A stretch of 21,403 bases of DNA from positions 1-21,403 of the forward strand of contig DAOUSS010000008.1 of NCBI GenBank assembly GCA_030627085.1, given 5' to 3'. The position numbers and the translations under genes are program-made. Below, piece by piece: positions 8,068 through 15,637 of this stretch. The DNA comes from Candidatus Stahliibacteriota bacterium (lineage in GTDB: Bacteria > Hydrothermota > UBA3073). The notes below the pieces were generated by a model, which was not told the DNA's origin, made no database searches, and saw only the letters and a list, made by a program, of their open reading frames with translations. The stretch's first letter is position 1, and every line of letters starts with the position of its first letter.

Positions 8068-8091
8068 GTGTCAGGAGTTACCTCCTGACAC
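8068..8091. repeat. Perfect 10-bp hairpin GTGTCAGGAG-ttac-CTCCTGACAC
   Basis: The stem is perfect with a 4-nt loop. It lies in the putative ribH leader. There is no U-run on either strand, so a terminator role is unlikely. Confidence 0.6.
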
Positions 8092-8268
8092 AGAACACTA
8101 CATGCCAGAAAGTTGTCAGGAAAAAGCAATAAGGATTAAATTTAGTGTCAAAACTTTTATAATTACCTTGATTTTTGATATTTAATATTACCTTTGGGGT
8201 CTCTGCGGTTTATTCATGAAACTTAAATAACTTGTACAGGTGTTGTCAACGGCAAACAATTTTGTGTT

Positions 8269-8297
8269 ATTATACCATATTTTTCTTACTCTGTCAA
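8269..8297 (-). promoter_or_regulatory. Exact consensus promoter, leftward, candidate ribH-operon promoter
   Basis: Minus-strand TTGACA (8297-8292), 17 bp, TATAAT (8274-8269). It diverges from the two rightward promoters, with about 87 bp between the facing -35 boxes. The first leftward gene downstream is ribH, about 740 bp away, so an intervening small RNA is also possible. Confidence 0.78.
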
Positions 8298-8309
8298 GTT
8301 TTTATTCTG

Positions 8310-8339
8310 AGAGATTTCTGAAAAAGTGTAGAAATCTCT
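8310..8339. promoter_or_regulatory. Dyad between divergent promoters, AGAGATTTCT-n10-AGAAATCTCT
   Basis: The 10-bp arms are perfect and surround a 10-nt centre, 12 bp from the leftward -35 box. It could be a transcription-factor operator or a dispersed palindrome. Its position between divergent promoters favours regulation, but no cognate regulator gene is present. Confidence 0.4.
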
Positions 8340-8345
8340 AATCAG

Positions 8346-8373
8346 AGGTCTCTGGGTATTTTTTCAGAGACCT
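8346..8373. promoter_or_regulatory. Second dyad, AGGTCTCTG-n10-CAGAGACCT
   Basis: The 9-bp arms are perfect and surround a T-rich 10-nt centre, 11 bp upstream of the first rightward -35 box. It has the same arm/centre geometry as the dyad at 8310-8339, which suggests paired binding sites. Confidence 0.4.
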
Positions 8374-8384
8374 TGTAAAAAAAC

Positions 8385-8413
8385 TTGACATTTTTAGAAA
8401 TTTGTAGTATAAT
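8385..8413 (+). promoter_or_regulatory. Exact consensus promoter P1 for exbB-exbD-tonB
   Basis: TTGACA (8385-8390), 17 bp, TATAAT (8408-8413). It lies 47 bp upstream of a second exact promoter. Confidence 0.85.
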
Positions 8414-8431
8414 AACGCTAATATTTTTTTC

Positions 8432-8460
8432 TTGACAAATGTTGGATTCTGTTGTATAAT
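8432..8460 (+). promoter_or_regulatory. Exact consensus promoter P2 for exbB-exbD-tonB
   Basis: TTGACA (8432-8437), 17 bp, TATAAT (8455-8460). The start near 8467 leaves a leader of about 36 nt to the exbB GTG at 8503, with AGGAGG at 8492-8497. It also rules out the upstream in-frame TTG at 8452, which lies inside the promoter. Confidence 0.87.
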
Positions 8461-8502
8461 TTTGCTGAGAAATTTCATGTAACTCTTAACAAGGAGGTAG
8501 GT

Positions 8503-9123
8503 GTGGTAGCGTTCTTTCAGAAAGGTGGAGTGTTCATGTGGCCACTTCTTTTCTGTGCAATCACGGGAGTTGCCTTCGTAATTGAGAGGTTCGTATCGTT
8601 TGCTCGAGCCTCTATAAATGGGAAAAGATTCGTTAAGGGTCTCAAAGAAGCTATCAAAAAGAATGGAATAGATGGAGGGCTAAAGTATTGTGGAGAGTTC
8701 AGTGCACCTCTTGCCAGGGCTATAGAAGCAGGACTCATAACATATAAGAAAGTAGGATTAAATAAGGAAGCGATTGAAGAGTCCATTGTTAACGCAGGGA
8801 ATGTGGAACTTGCGTTTCTTGAGAAAGGACTGCCAATTCTCTCCGCTGTATCAACAGTTGCCCCAATTATAGGGTTTCTTGGCACAGTTTCGGGTATGAT
8901 TTCTGCATTTGATGCGGTTGCAATAGCAGGTGAGATCGAACCGACACTTGTGGCATCCGGGATATCAGAAGCTCTTATAACAACGGCAACGGGACTTTCC
9001 ATTGCCTTTCCCATCGTGCTCTTCTATGTATATTTCAGTACTCGTGCAAATGGCTACACCCGTATGATGGAAAATACTGCAACAGATGTTATAGAATTCT
9101 TACTGGAGAATAAGCCAGAATAA
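8503..9123 (+). CDS. exbB: ExbB/TolQ/MotA-family proton channel subunit
   Basis: The product is 206 aa from GTG 8503, chosen because AGGAGG lies 5 nt upstream and the longer frame begins inside promoter P2. It shows the family's three membrane spans: about 11-31 (MWPLLFCAITGVAFVIERFV), 111-135 and 153-180. The hallmark 'GFLGTVSGMISAF' is at 124-136 and 'EALITTATGLSIAFP' at 156-170. With ExbD it forms the inner-membrane proton channel that powers TonB. Two exbD genes and tonB follow on the same strand, so ExbB is a better name than TolQ. No TolA or TolB is seen. Confidence 0.92.
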   Translation: MVAFFQKGGVFMWPLLFCAITGVAFVIERFVSFARASINGKRFVKGLKEAIKKNGIDGGLKYCGEFSAPLARAIEAGLITYKKVGLNKEAIEESIVNAGNVELAFLEKGLPILSAVSTVAPIIGFLGTVSGMISAFDAVAIAGEIEPTLVASGISEALITTATGLSIAFPIVLFYVYFSTRANGYTRMMENTATDVIEFLLENKPE

Positions 9124-9129
9124 ACCAAT

Positions 9130-9143
9130 CTACCGACAGGTAG
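9130..9143. repeat. Half copy of the CCTGTC/GACAGG palindrome
   Basis: CTACC-GACA-GGTAG corresponds to one half of the palindrome seen at 4515-4534. It lies in the 32-nt exbB-exbD gap and ends two bases before the exbD ribosome binding site, so it could fold close to the start of that gene. Confidence 0.5.
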
Positions 9144-9155
9144 AAAGGAGAAATT

Positions 9156-9572
9156 ATGAGATTTGGGGGTAGAAGGAGGAAAATGAAGGCAGAGATTCCG
9201 ACTGCTTCTATGGCTGATATTGCCTTCCTCCTCATCGTCTTCTTTATGCTCACATCTGTATTTGCCACTGAGAAGGGACTGCAAATTGTCCTTCCAGAAA
9301 AGGGAGAAGTGGTCAAAATAAAAAAGGGGAACATTGCTCAGGTATATGTCAATGCAAAAGGGCAGGTAAGAATAGAGGGGGAGGATGTAAGTCTTGAAAA
9401 TATAAAGAATAAGGTGGAGAGTATGCTTGCAGTGAATGATTCGCTGGTATTTTCTTTGAAGGCAGACAGTAGATGTAAATATGAGACTATAATCAAGGTG
9501 TTTGACCAACTGAAACTTGGGACTGCAGAGCGTATTGCCTTTGCTCCGCCAGAAAAGAGGGAAAAACCATAG
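9156..9572 (+). CDS. exbD: ExbD/TolR-family biopolymer transport protein (first copy)
   Basis: The 138-aa product has a short basic cytoplasmic head (MRFGGRRRK) and one membrane helix (about 19-36) bearing the proton-relay Asp21 in SMADIAFLLIVFFMLTS. A periplasmic domain follows, with 'LPEKGEVVKIKKGNIAQVYVNAKGQVRIEG'. AAGGAG lies 5 nt before the ATG. The membrane block is identical to that of the next exbD over 17 residues, while the periplasmic parts differ, which points to an old duplication with specialised periplasmic faces. Confidence 0.92.
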   Translation: MRFGGRRRKMKAEIPTASMADIAFLLIVFFMLTSVFATEKGLQIVLPEKGEVVKIKKGNIAQVYVNAKGQVRIEGEDVSLENIKNKVESMLAVNDSLVFSLKADSRCKYETIIKVFDQLKLGTAERIAFAPPEKREKP

Positions 9573-9734
9573 GGTTGGTCATTAGGTTATCAGTAACCAG
9601 TGATTAGTAATCAGATAAAATTCCAATGATCAAAATTCAAGACAGTGTTTGCACTTGTTATTTAGGATTTGGTGCTTGGTTGAAATTTGATTTTTGTCTG
9701 ACGGATTGATTTTTGGTTTTACCATGGAGGTTTT
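9573..9734. repeat. Degenerate repeat filler between the two exbD genes
   Basis: The 162-nt gap contains TCAGTAACCAGTGATTAGTAA-type words at 9590-9620 and AT-rich words at 9619-9715. Related words occur at 13861-13895 and 5694-5765. It separates two genes that would otherwise be tightly packed, so it is probably a later insertion or expansion. No start-stop structure is present. Confidence 0.4.
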
Positions 9735-10145
9735 ATGCGGCTTTCAAGAGAGGAGAGGGAATCTCCAGAGATCCCTACCTGTTCTATGGCGGATATTGCC
9801 TTCCTCCTTATTGTATTCTTTATGCTTACATCAGTTTTTAGGGTAGAACAGGGATTTCGGGTAAACCTACCCTCAGCAGTTGAGACAAGAAAATTACCCA
9901 AGAAGAACATCGCTCATATATGGATATCCAATGAGGGTATGATATCTATAGACGATAATATCGTCTCGAAGGAATATGTCGCCTCGATTATGGCTCATAA
10001 GGTAGAGGCAAACCCTAATCTGATTGTATCTATATTGATGGATAAGGATGGTATGTATGGCGACCTTTCAGACGTATTTGAGGGTCTGAAAGAGGCAACA
10101 GCTTACAAAGTTTCTCTAGCTACATTGAAGGAACGAGGTAGCTAA
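9735..10145 (+). CDS. exbD: ExbD/TolR-family biopolymer transport protein (second copy)
   Basis: The 136-aa product has the single helix with Asp20 in SMADIAFLLIVFFMLTS, identical to the first ExbD, and a periplasmic domain with 'LPSAVETRKLPKKNIAHIWISNEGMISIDD'. GGAGG lies 4 nt upstream of the ATG. Paired exbD genes behind one exbB are known in several phyla and may form a heteromeric ExbD dimer in the ExbB pentamer. The gene is followed by tonB after 17 nt. Confidence 0.92.
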   Translation: MRLSREERESPEIPTCSMADIAFLLIVFFMLTSVFRVEQGFRVNLPSAVETRKLPKKNIAHIWISNEGMISIDDNIVSKEYVASIMAHKVEANPNLIVSILMDKDGMYGDLSDVFEGLKEATAYKVSLATLKERGS

Positions 10146-10162
10146 ACCTTTGGAGGAGGAAA

Positions 10163-10768
10163 ATGAAGGAAAGCGTAGATATAAAGGAAAAAGGAAGCGA
10201 GTATCTTAAGATTGGATGGGTGTGTGCGCTGGCAATTGCTATAGTTGCTGTACTCTTCATTCCGGAGTGTGCACCTAATCCCTATAAGCCAAAAGTAGAG
10301 GCAGGTGTTATCACTATAGAACTTCCCCCCGAGATGAAGCAACTTGCAGAGCCACCTCCACCTCCCAAGCCTAAAATGCCAGTTGAGGCAGAGACAGCAG
10401 AGGAAGTGGAGCAGACGACTATAGAGCGCACAGATTTCACGGGATTCGAAAAGGCACCGCCACCACCGTCAACTGAGACACCTGATTTTGTACCGTATGA
10501 TACACCGCCAGAGCCAGTATATATAACTAAACCTAAATATCCTGAGATAGGTAGAAAGGCAGGAGTAGAGGGAATTGTCTACCTCAAGCTACTTCTCGAT
10601 ACCACCGGATATGTACTAGAGGTAAAGGTAGTTAAATCCCTCAACCCTGCATTTGATGAGTCAGCGGCAAAGGCTGCCCGCACCTGGAGGTTTACCCCTG
10701 CGAAGCAGAGAGATAGACCTGTGAGGGTGTGGCTTGGTTATCCTGTAAGATTCACGCTGAAGGACTAA
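10163..10768 (+). CDS. tonB: TonB-family energy transducer
   Basis: The 201-aa product has a cytoplasmic head, one membrane anchor (about 17-33), a Pro-rich periplasmic linker (EPPPPPKPKMP at 63-73 and a second PPPP run near 99-102) and a TonB C-terminal domain (about 124-199). That domain has the typical 'YPEIGRKAGVEGIVYLKLLLD', 'NPAFDESAAKAARTWRFTPA' and terminal 'YPVRFTL' strands. It transmits ExbB/ExbD energy to outer-membrane receptors; none is encoded in the window. GGAGGAGG precedes the ATG, and mfd starts 8 nt after its stop. Confidence 0.93.
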   Translation: MKESVDIKEKGSEYLKIGWVCALAIAIVAVLFIPECAPNPYKPKVEAGVITIELPPEMKQLAEPPPPPKPKMPVEAETAEEVEQTTIERTDFTGFEKAPPPPSTETPDFVPYDTPPEPVYITKPKYPEIGRKAGVEGIVYLKLLLDTTGYVLEVKVVKSLNPAFDESAAKAARTWRFTPAKQRDRPVRVWLGYPVRFTLKD

Positions 10769-10776
10769 AATGGCGG

Positions 10777-13700
10777 ATGCTGAAGGAATTTCTTTCCCTC
10801 TTGTATAACCTTCCTATATTTAAAAGCGCCCTTACAAAGAGCAAAATAGCAGGTTTATCAGGATGTCTTATCTCAATCTATGTAAGGGCCATTATGGAAA
10901 AATATGGTAGAGCTATCGTAATTACAGAAACTCCTATTAGATTAGCGAGACTCCTTTCACCATTTATAGAAGCTCCTGTAGTTGCTCATATAGATACGAT
11001 CCCACCTCCAAATGCAGAAGATATAATCAACCTACTCTCAAAAATACATAATCCTAATTTCGTAGGTGTTTGTAATTATATAAAAGACATCGAATCCCCC
11101 AATATCTTCTTCTCGAGAATGATGCACCTGCAATCCCCAATTTCTCCTTCTGCTCTGGTAAAAAAACTCACAATATCCAATTATAAAAGAGTTGGAACGG
11201 TATGTGAGGTTGGTGAATTTGCTGTAAGAGGAGGGATACTTGATATATTTCCTCAGGCATTTATGAACCCTGTGAGAATAGAATTCTTTGGCGACGAAAT
11301 TGTGTCTATAAGGAAATTTGATGTTTATACCCAGAGATCGACAGGAGAAATACAGAATGTTTCTATCCCACCCAATAACATATTCCCAGGGTCCTCGTCT
11401 ATAATGGACTATCTTTTGCCTGATATACCCGTTGTCAGCGATATAGATAGTCTGGACGCAAAAAATGTTATTCACATAGCTAAGGACGGTTTTTGTATAG
11501 ACAGTGAACCATCGTATGTAGGCAATTTCTCTCTTTTTAGAGAAAGGATAAAGGAACTGCAAGATTACAGGATATTTATAAGTTGTGAGCCCCATATGAG
11601 GAGAGAGATAGAGGAATTGTTCCCGAATACTCTTGTAATTCCAGTGGATCTTGTGGAAGGGTTTATTCTGAAGAAAGATAAGATTGCAGTATTTAGTACC
11701 GAAGATATATTTGGTGTCCGCAAACATCAAAGGAGATGGGTACGACCAAGGAGTGGTATGCCCATTGAGGATCTGGAGGAAATTACAAAAGGAGATTATG
11801 TAGTGCACTCTGATTTTGGAATAGGTATTTATGATGGTATTAAGAAGATTAATATTGATGGGGTTGCAACAGATTGTATTCTTATTAAATACAGGAACGA
11901 AGATAAATTGTATGTGCCCATATCCCTCTTTAAATGTGTTGAAAAATTCATAGGAGATGAGGGAGCACCACCTCCTCAACTGTCAAGCCTTGGCGGAGAT
12001 GAATGGAGTGTAAGAAAACAAAAAGCAAGGGAGGATATAGAGAAAATAATGAAGGAACTACTCCTTCTATACGCAGAAAGGAACGTGGCAAAGGGCTACC
12101 CATTTTCACCAGATACTGTATGGCAGAAGGAGTTAGAGGCATCTTTCCCTTATGAGGAAACGCCAGACCAGACAAAGGTTATGGAAGAGGTGAAAAGGGA
12201 TATGGAGAATGATACACCTGTGGATAGATTAGTATGTGGAGATGTCGGATTTGGCAAGACCGAAATAGCAATCCGCGCGGGTATGAAGGCGGTCATGGAC
12301 GGAAAACAAGTAGGAGTACTTGTCCCTACAACCATACTTGCAGAACAGCACCTTGAGACATTCAAGAAGAGAATAGGCAATTTTCCTGTAAGGATTGAAC
12401 AACTCTCCTCATTTGTAACTGGAGGTAAGGCTACTACCCTAAAAGGGGATATAAGTGAGGGAAAGGTTGATATTATTATAGGCACCCATGCACTTCTGAG
12501 AGGAAAAGTCGTGTGGAAGGATCTTGGATTACTGATAATAGATGAAGAACATAGATTTGGTGTGAGGGATAAGGAGAAAATAAAGATGATAAAGAAGGGT
12601 GTTGATGTATTGTCTCTATCAGCTACGCCTATTCCACGGACGCTCTTCCAATCCCTTCAGGGAATAAAAAATATATCCTATCTTTCTACTCCTCCACAGG
12701 GCAGACTGCAAATAGTGACAAAAGTTATAAAATGGAATGACGAAGAAATCATAAACGCCATAAATATAGAACTTGAAAGGGGAGGACAGGTATATTTTGT
12801 ACACAACGAGATAAAGACAATAATGGGGATGAAGGATACTCTTATGCGCATGACTCCAAATGCGAGAATAAGCGTCGTCCATGGGAGATTACCAAAGAGA
12901 AGACTGGAGAAAAGAATGCTTGAGTTCCTACTTGGAGATGCAGATATACTCCTTACAACTGCAATTATAGGCTCGGGTATCGATATCACAAATGTCAACA
13001 CGATAATAATCAACAGGGCAAACAGGTTTGGGCTTGCTGACCTGCATCAACTCAGAGGAAGGGTTGGCAGGGGAGACAGACGAGCTTACTGTTACCTGAT
13101 TACAGATAGTAATGCTTCGCTTGTCTCCATGAGAAGGTTGAAGGCGATTGCAAACTTTACAGAACTTGGAGCCGGGATACGACTTGCTATGAAGGATCTT
13201 GAAATACGGGGTGCAGGCAATCTACTCGGCGCAGAACAGCATGGTCATGCAAAAAACATTGGATACGGATTATATCTGAGATTGTTAGAGGAGACTGCAA
13301 AAAGATTAAAGGGCGAAAAGATGGAAGAGATACACGAACCAATAATAGACATTAGACTACCTGCGTATTTCCCCGATTTTTATGTCGATGGGGAGCATAA
13401 AATAGGATTGTATAAACGGCTTGGAAGGATCAATACCCCTTGTGCTCTTTCGGATTTTATTGCAGAGCTTAAAGACCGATTTGGTCCTCTGCCAAAAGAA
13501 GTAGAAAACCTTATAACTATTACGGAGATAAAGATAATGGCGCAGAGACTTGGCGTATCCAGAATAAAAAGAGATGGTGTATTTTTAATAGAGTGGAATA
13601 ATAAGCTGAAGAAGAGAATACAAATAAAAGAGAGGACAGAAAAAAGATACGATTTCGGTATTAATGTGGGAAAGGAAGCGACTGTGATAAGTCTCTCGTC

Positions 13701-13791
13701 TGACATTGGTGAATTAAAGAGTTTTCTTAAAAGTATCCGTATTGCGGAACAACACAGAAGAACACCAAAGTTACCTAATGGTTGTCGGTAG
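10777..13791 (+). CDS. mfd: Transcription-repair coupling factor Mfd
   Basis: The product is 1004 aa from ATG 10777; an upstream in-frame GTG at 10729 would overlap tonB. The UvrB-like N-terminal module includes 'GEFAVRGGILDIFP'. The RNA-polymerase-interacting/CarD-like domain starts near 335 (GDYVVHSDFGIGIY). The RecG-like translocase has Walker A GDVGFGKTE (488-496), DEEH 589-592, SATP 615-618 and HQLRGRVGRG (757-766), followed by 'DLEIRGAGNLLG' and a TRCF C-terminal domain near 855-960. Mfd removes stalled RNA polymerase and recruits UvrA. It is shorter than the 1148-aa E. coli protein, mainly by a compact N-terminal part, and motor residues are intact. A weak AGGA lies 12 nt upstream; expression probably reads through from the exbB promoters. 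Confidence 0.97.
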   Translation: MLKEFLSLLYNLPIFKSALTKSKIAGLSGCLISIYVRAIMEKYGRAIVITETPIRLARLLSPFIEAPVVAHIDTIPPPNAEDIINLLSKIHNPNFVGVCNYIKDIESPNIFFSRMMHLQSPISPSALVKKLTISNYKRVGTVCEVGEFAVRGGILDIFPQAFMNPVRIEFFGDEIVSIRKFDVYTQRSTGEIQNVSIPPNNIFPGSSSIMDYLLPDIPVVSDIDSLDAKNVIHIAKDGFCIDSEPSYVGNFSLFRERIKELQDYRIFISCEPHMRREIEELFPNTLVIPVDLVEGFILKKDKIAVFSTEDIFGVRKHQRRWVRPRSGMPIEDLEEITKGDYVVHSDFGIGIYDGIKKINIDGVATDCILIKYRNEDKLYVPISLFKCVEKFIGDEGAPPPQLSSLGGDEWSVRKQKAREDIEKIMKELLLLYAERNVAKGYPFSPDTVWQKELEASFPYEETPDQTKVMEEVKRDMENDTPVDRLVCGDVGFGKTEIAIRAGMKAVMDGKQVGVLVPTTILAEQHLETFKKRIGNFPVRIEQLSSFVTGGKATTLKGDISEGKVDIIIGTHALLRGKVVWKDLGLLIIDEEHRFGVRDKEKIKMIKKGVDVLSLSATPIPRTLFQSLQGIKNISYLSTPPQGRLQIVTKVIKWNDEEIINAINIELERGGQVYFVHNEIKTIMGMKDTLMRMTPNARISVVHGRLPKRRLEKRMLEFLLGDADILLTTAIIGSGIDITNVNTIIINRANRFGLADLHQLRGRVGRGDRRAYCYLITDSNASLVSMRRLKAIANFTELGAGIRLAMKDLEIRGAGNLLGAEQHGHAKNIGYGLYLRLLEETAKRLKGEKMEEIHEPIIDIRLPAYFPDFYVDGEHKIGLYKRLGRINTPCALSDFIAELKDRFGPLPKEVENLITITEIKIMAQRLGVSRIKRDGVFLIEWNNKLKKRIQIKERTEKRYDFGINVGKEATVISLSSDIGELKSFLKSIRIAEQHRRTPKLPNGCR

Positions 13792-13804
13792 TCGATGAGA
13801 AAAA

Positions 13805-13858
13805 ATAAGGAGAAATGGGGAAAGTAAGAAGGTTCTCCCTTTCTCCTTATGAATTTTT
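13805..13858 (+). terminator. Hairpin after mfd, possible terminator
   Basis: Perfect 11-bp arms, ATAAGGAGAAA (13805-13815) and TTTCTCCTTAT (13840-13850), are extended by a GGG/CCC pairing after one bulged base. TTTTT follows three bases later (13854-13858). The T-run is short and offset, so efficiency is doubtful. Confidence 0.4.
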
Positions 13859-13902
13859 CACCGATGACCTGATCACTGATAACCTGATTACCAATATTGA
13901 TT

Positions 13903-14778
13903 ATGGATATCTTGGATGAATTTACAAACTACCTGAGGGTAGAGAGAGGATGCCTCGAAAACACTGTAAAGGCATACGAGACAGATATTAAAAAATATAC
14001 TGAATTCTTATCAGTCCATGGAATTGATGTCTGCAATGCGTCACAGCATGATGTGCATAATTTTGTCGCGTCCATTGTCTCTCTTGCCCCATCATCCCGT
14101 GCCCGTATTATATCGTCGCTACGGACCTTTTATAAATTTCTCCTATCAGAAGACAGAATAAAGAAAATGCCGCTTGATAATATAGAATCGCCGAAAATGA
14201 AAAGGCCTCTCCCTTTTGTCTTGAGTGTAGAGGAAATGGAAAGACTGATAGATTCTGCCGAACCCATAACCTGCATTACTCTTCGGGATAGGGCAATGCT
14301 TGAAACCCTGTATGCAGCAGGACTGAGAATAAGCGAATTGCTTTCCCTTCGTCTTTCTGATGTGTTTCTCTCAGAAAATCTATTGATGGCGAGAGGCAAA
14401 GGAGGTAAAGAGAGAATAGTACCAATTGGTAATCCTGCCAGATATTATATAGAACGCTATTTGAGAGATTCAAGACCGATACTAAAAAAAGGAAAAAGAA
14501 CAGAATACCTGTTTCTTTCTGTGCGGGGAAACCATCTCTCCCGAATGGGTTTCTGGAAGATATTACGCAGATACATAGTGATTTCGGGAATAGATAAAAA
14601 AATTACACCACATACATTCAGACATTCATTTGCTACACATCTCTTAGAAGGAGGTGCAGATCTTCGTATAGTGCAGGAACTGCTTGGGCATAGTGATATA
14701 CAGACTACAGAGATTTATACACATATAGACCGGGAAAGACTAAAAGAGGCGATCAGAGTATACCATCCGAGAGGATGA
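13903..14778 (+). CDS. xerD: Tyrosine recombinase, XerC/XerD type
   Basis: The 291-aa product has an N-terminal SAM-like core-binding domain (about 1-85, 'LDEFTNYLRVERGCLENTVKAYETDI') and a catalytic domain with the full set Arg142, Lys166 (ARGKGGKER), His237-x-x-Arg240 (PHTFRHSFATHLL), His263 (LLGH) and nucleophile Tyr272 (IYTH). Length and layout fit chromosome-dimer resolvases rather than integrases. XerC against XerD cannot be settled without alignment. There is no clear Shine-Dalgarno before the ATG; an in-frame TTG two codons upstream is the alternative. The 111-nt gap after mfd carries a hairpin and degenerate repeats, so co-transcription with mfd is uncertain. Confidence 0.9.
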   Translation: MDILDEFTNYLRVERGCLENTVKAYETDIKKYTEFLSVHGIDVCNASQHDVHNFVASIVSLAPSSRARIISSLRTFYKFLLSEDRIKKMPLDNIESPKMKRPLPFVLSVEEMERLIDSAEPITCITLRDRAMLETLYAAGLRISELLSLRLSDVFLSENLLMARGKGGKERIVPIGNPARYYIERYLRDSRPILKKGKRTEYLFLSVRGNHLSRMGFWKILRRYIVISGIDKKITPHTFRHSFATHLLEGGADLRIVQELLGHSDIQTTEIYTHIDRERLKEAIRVYHPRG

Positions 14779-14867
14779 TAAAATACAGGGGCAAAAGCCT
14801 CCGGAGTTTGTGCTCTTTCTCTTTCTATGAAGGGGTAATGAACAATAATCTGTGAATATCAGCGTTC

Positions 14868-14931
14868 ACCCCGTTAAATAACTTGGAAATAAACGCCAGA
14901 GTCTTACTATAGCGATTCTATTTAACGGGGT
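14868..14931. repeat. 64-bp inverted-repeat element with ACCCCGTTAAATA ends
   Basis: Perfect 13-bp terminal inverted repeats (14868-14880 and 14919-14931) enclose a 38-nt core. It is the best-preserved member of the family also seen at 7696-7754 and perhaps 117-147. It fills the xerD-rsmD gap and ends 32 bases before the rsmD start. Confidence 0.7.
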
Positions 14932-14963
14932 AAATCTGCGTCCAAATATCTATTGACTTACCT

Positions 14964-15455
14964 ATGCGGATAATTGGGGGAATATACAAAGGTTACGAAA
15001 TCAAGATGCCAAAAGGAATAAGGCCTACCAGTGGGCTTGTAAAGGAAAGTATCTTCAATATAATTGGGAATCGCATCCTCGGGGCAAAGGTGCTTGATCT
15101 CTTCTGTGGAAGCGGGGCAATTGGACTTGAGGCATTATCAAGGGGTGCGCAAAGCGCTACTTTTGTGGAAAAGAATAAAAGGGTGGTAAGGGTCTTGATG
15201 AAAAACATAAAAAAACTCGACTGCTCTGATGTTGATGTAATAAGTATGGACGCGATGAAATTATCACTGGATAGCACATACGATATAATATTTGCAGATC
15301 CTCCGTATGATATGGGATACCTGGAAAGACTGATCAGAAAATTTAATAAGTCTGGAAAGATACTTGTAATTGAACACTCTATAAGGGAGAGATTGGATGT
15401 GGGAGAGACCAGAAGATACGGCGATACACTCGTAACCTACATATGGAATTTATAA
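14964..15455 (+). CDS. rsmD: 16S rRNA (guanine966-N2)-methyltransferase RsmD
   Basis: The 163-aa product opens with the family-typical 'MRIIGGIYKGYEIKMPKGIRPTSGLVKESIFNI'. It has SAM motif I 'LDLFCGSGAIGLEALSRGA' (about 44-62) and the catalytic DPPY (112-115) that places the exocyclic amine. RsmD N2-methylates G966 of 16S rRNA in the 30S subunit. It is slightly shorter than the E. coli enzyme, but no core motif is missing. No good ribosome binding site precedes the ATG. It is often next to coaD in other bacteria; here it lies between a Xer recombinase and an ABC ATPase instead. Confidence 0.93.
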   Translation: MRIIGGIYKGYEIKMPKGIRPTSGLVKESIFNIIGNRILGAKVLDLFCGSGAIGLEALSRGAQSATFVEKNKRVVRVLMKNIKKLDCSDVDVISMDAMKLSLDSTYDIIFADPPYDMGYLERLIRKFNKSGKILVIEHSIRERLDVGETRRYGDTLVTYIWNL

Positions 15456-15475
15456 AGAGCTGGCTTTGTCTTAGG

Positions 15476-15508
15476 GTCATTGCGTCTATTGTGTCGTTGC
15501 GTCAATTT
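15476..15508. repeat. Short tandem array of GTCrTTGC-type octamers
   Basis: GTCATTGC, GTCTATTGT, GTCGTTGC and GTCAATTT follow one another with a period of 8-9 bases. The period matches that of the GACTCTAT array further right in the same gap. Confidence 0.45.
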
Positions 15509-15586
15509 TGTGATTTAAATGAACATAATTTATAGACTAATCAATCACATAAATTAGAAATTTGCTCTACAACAAAATAGCATACC

Positions 15587-15634
15587 GACTCTAAGACTCA
15601 ACGACTCTATGACTCTATAACACCATGACTCTTT
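15587..15634. repeat. Octamer tandem array (GACTCTAT type) before the ABC ATPase
   Basis: Six consecutive 8-base units read GACTCTAA, GACTCAAC, GACTCTAT, GACTCTAT, AACACCAT, GACTCTTT and end 3 bases before the ATG of the ABC ATPase. The array occupies the place where a ribosome binding site would be expected. Confidence 0.65.
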
Positions 15635-15637
15635 ACT

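Larger units (their letters stand above)
7525..8268. other. Repeat-rich gap / possible long ribH leader, no gene seen
   Basis: No credible gene lies in these 744 bases. The region holds CAGAG-type degenerate repeats (about 7560-7612 and 7796-7825), a CCCCGTTAGATA inverted-repeat element (7696-7754), an 81-bp imperfect inverted repeat (7968-8048) and a 10-bp perfect hairpin (8068-8091). If the leftward promoter at 8269-8297 drives ribH, all of this is 5' leader. An 85-codon rightward frame at 7718-7975 runs through the repeats and lacks a ribosome binding site. Confidence 0.55.

Noticed and set aside
7525..8268. FMN riboswitch in front of ribH
   Set aside because: The conserved RFN blocks were looked for by eye on the minus strand and not seen; the region is made of other repeats.
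11038..11979. 313-codon minus-strand reading frame
   Set aside because: It lies entirely antisense to mfd, whose domains are intact there, and it has no family resemblance or ribosome binding site.
15587..15634. CRISPR-like array
   Set aside because: Units are 8 bases with no spacers, so this is a simple tandem repeat.
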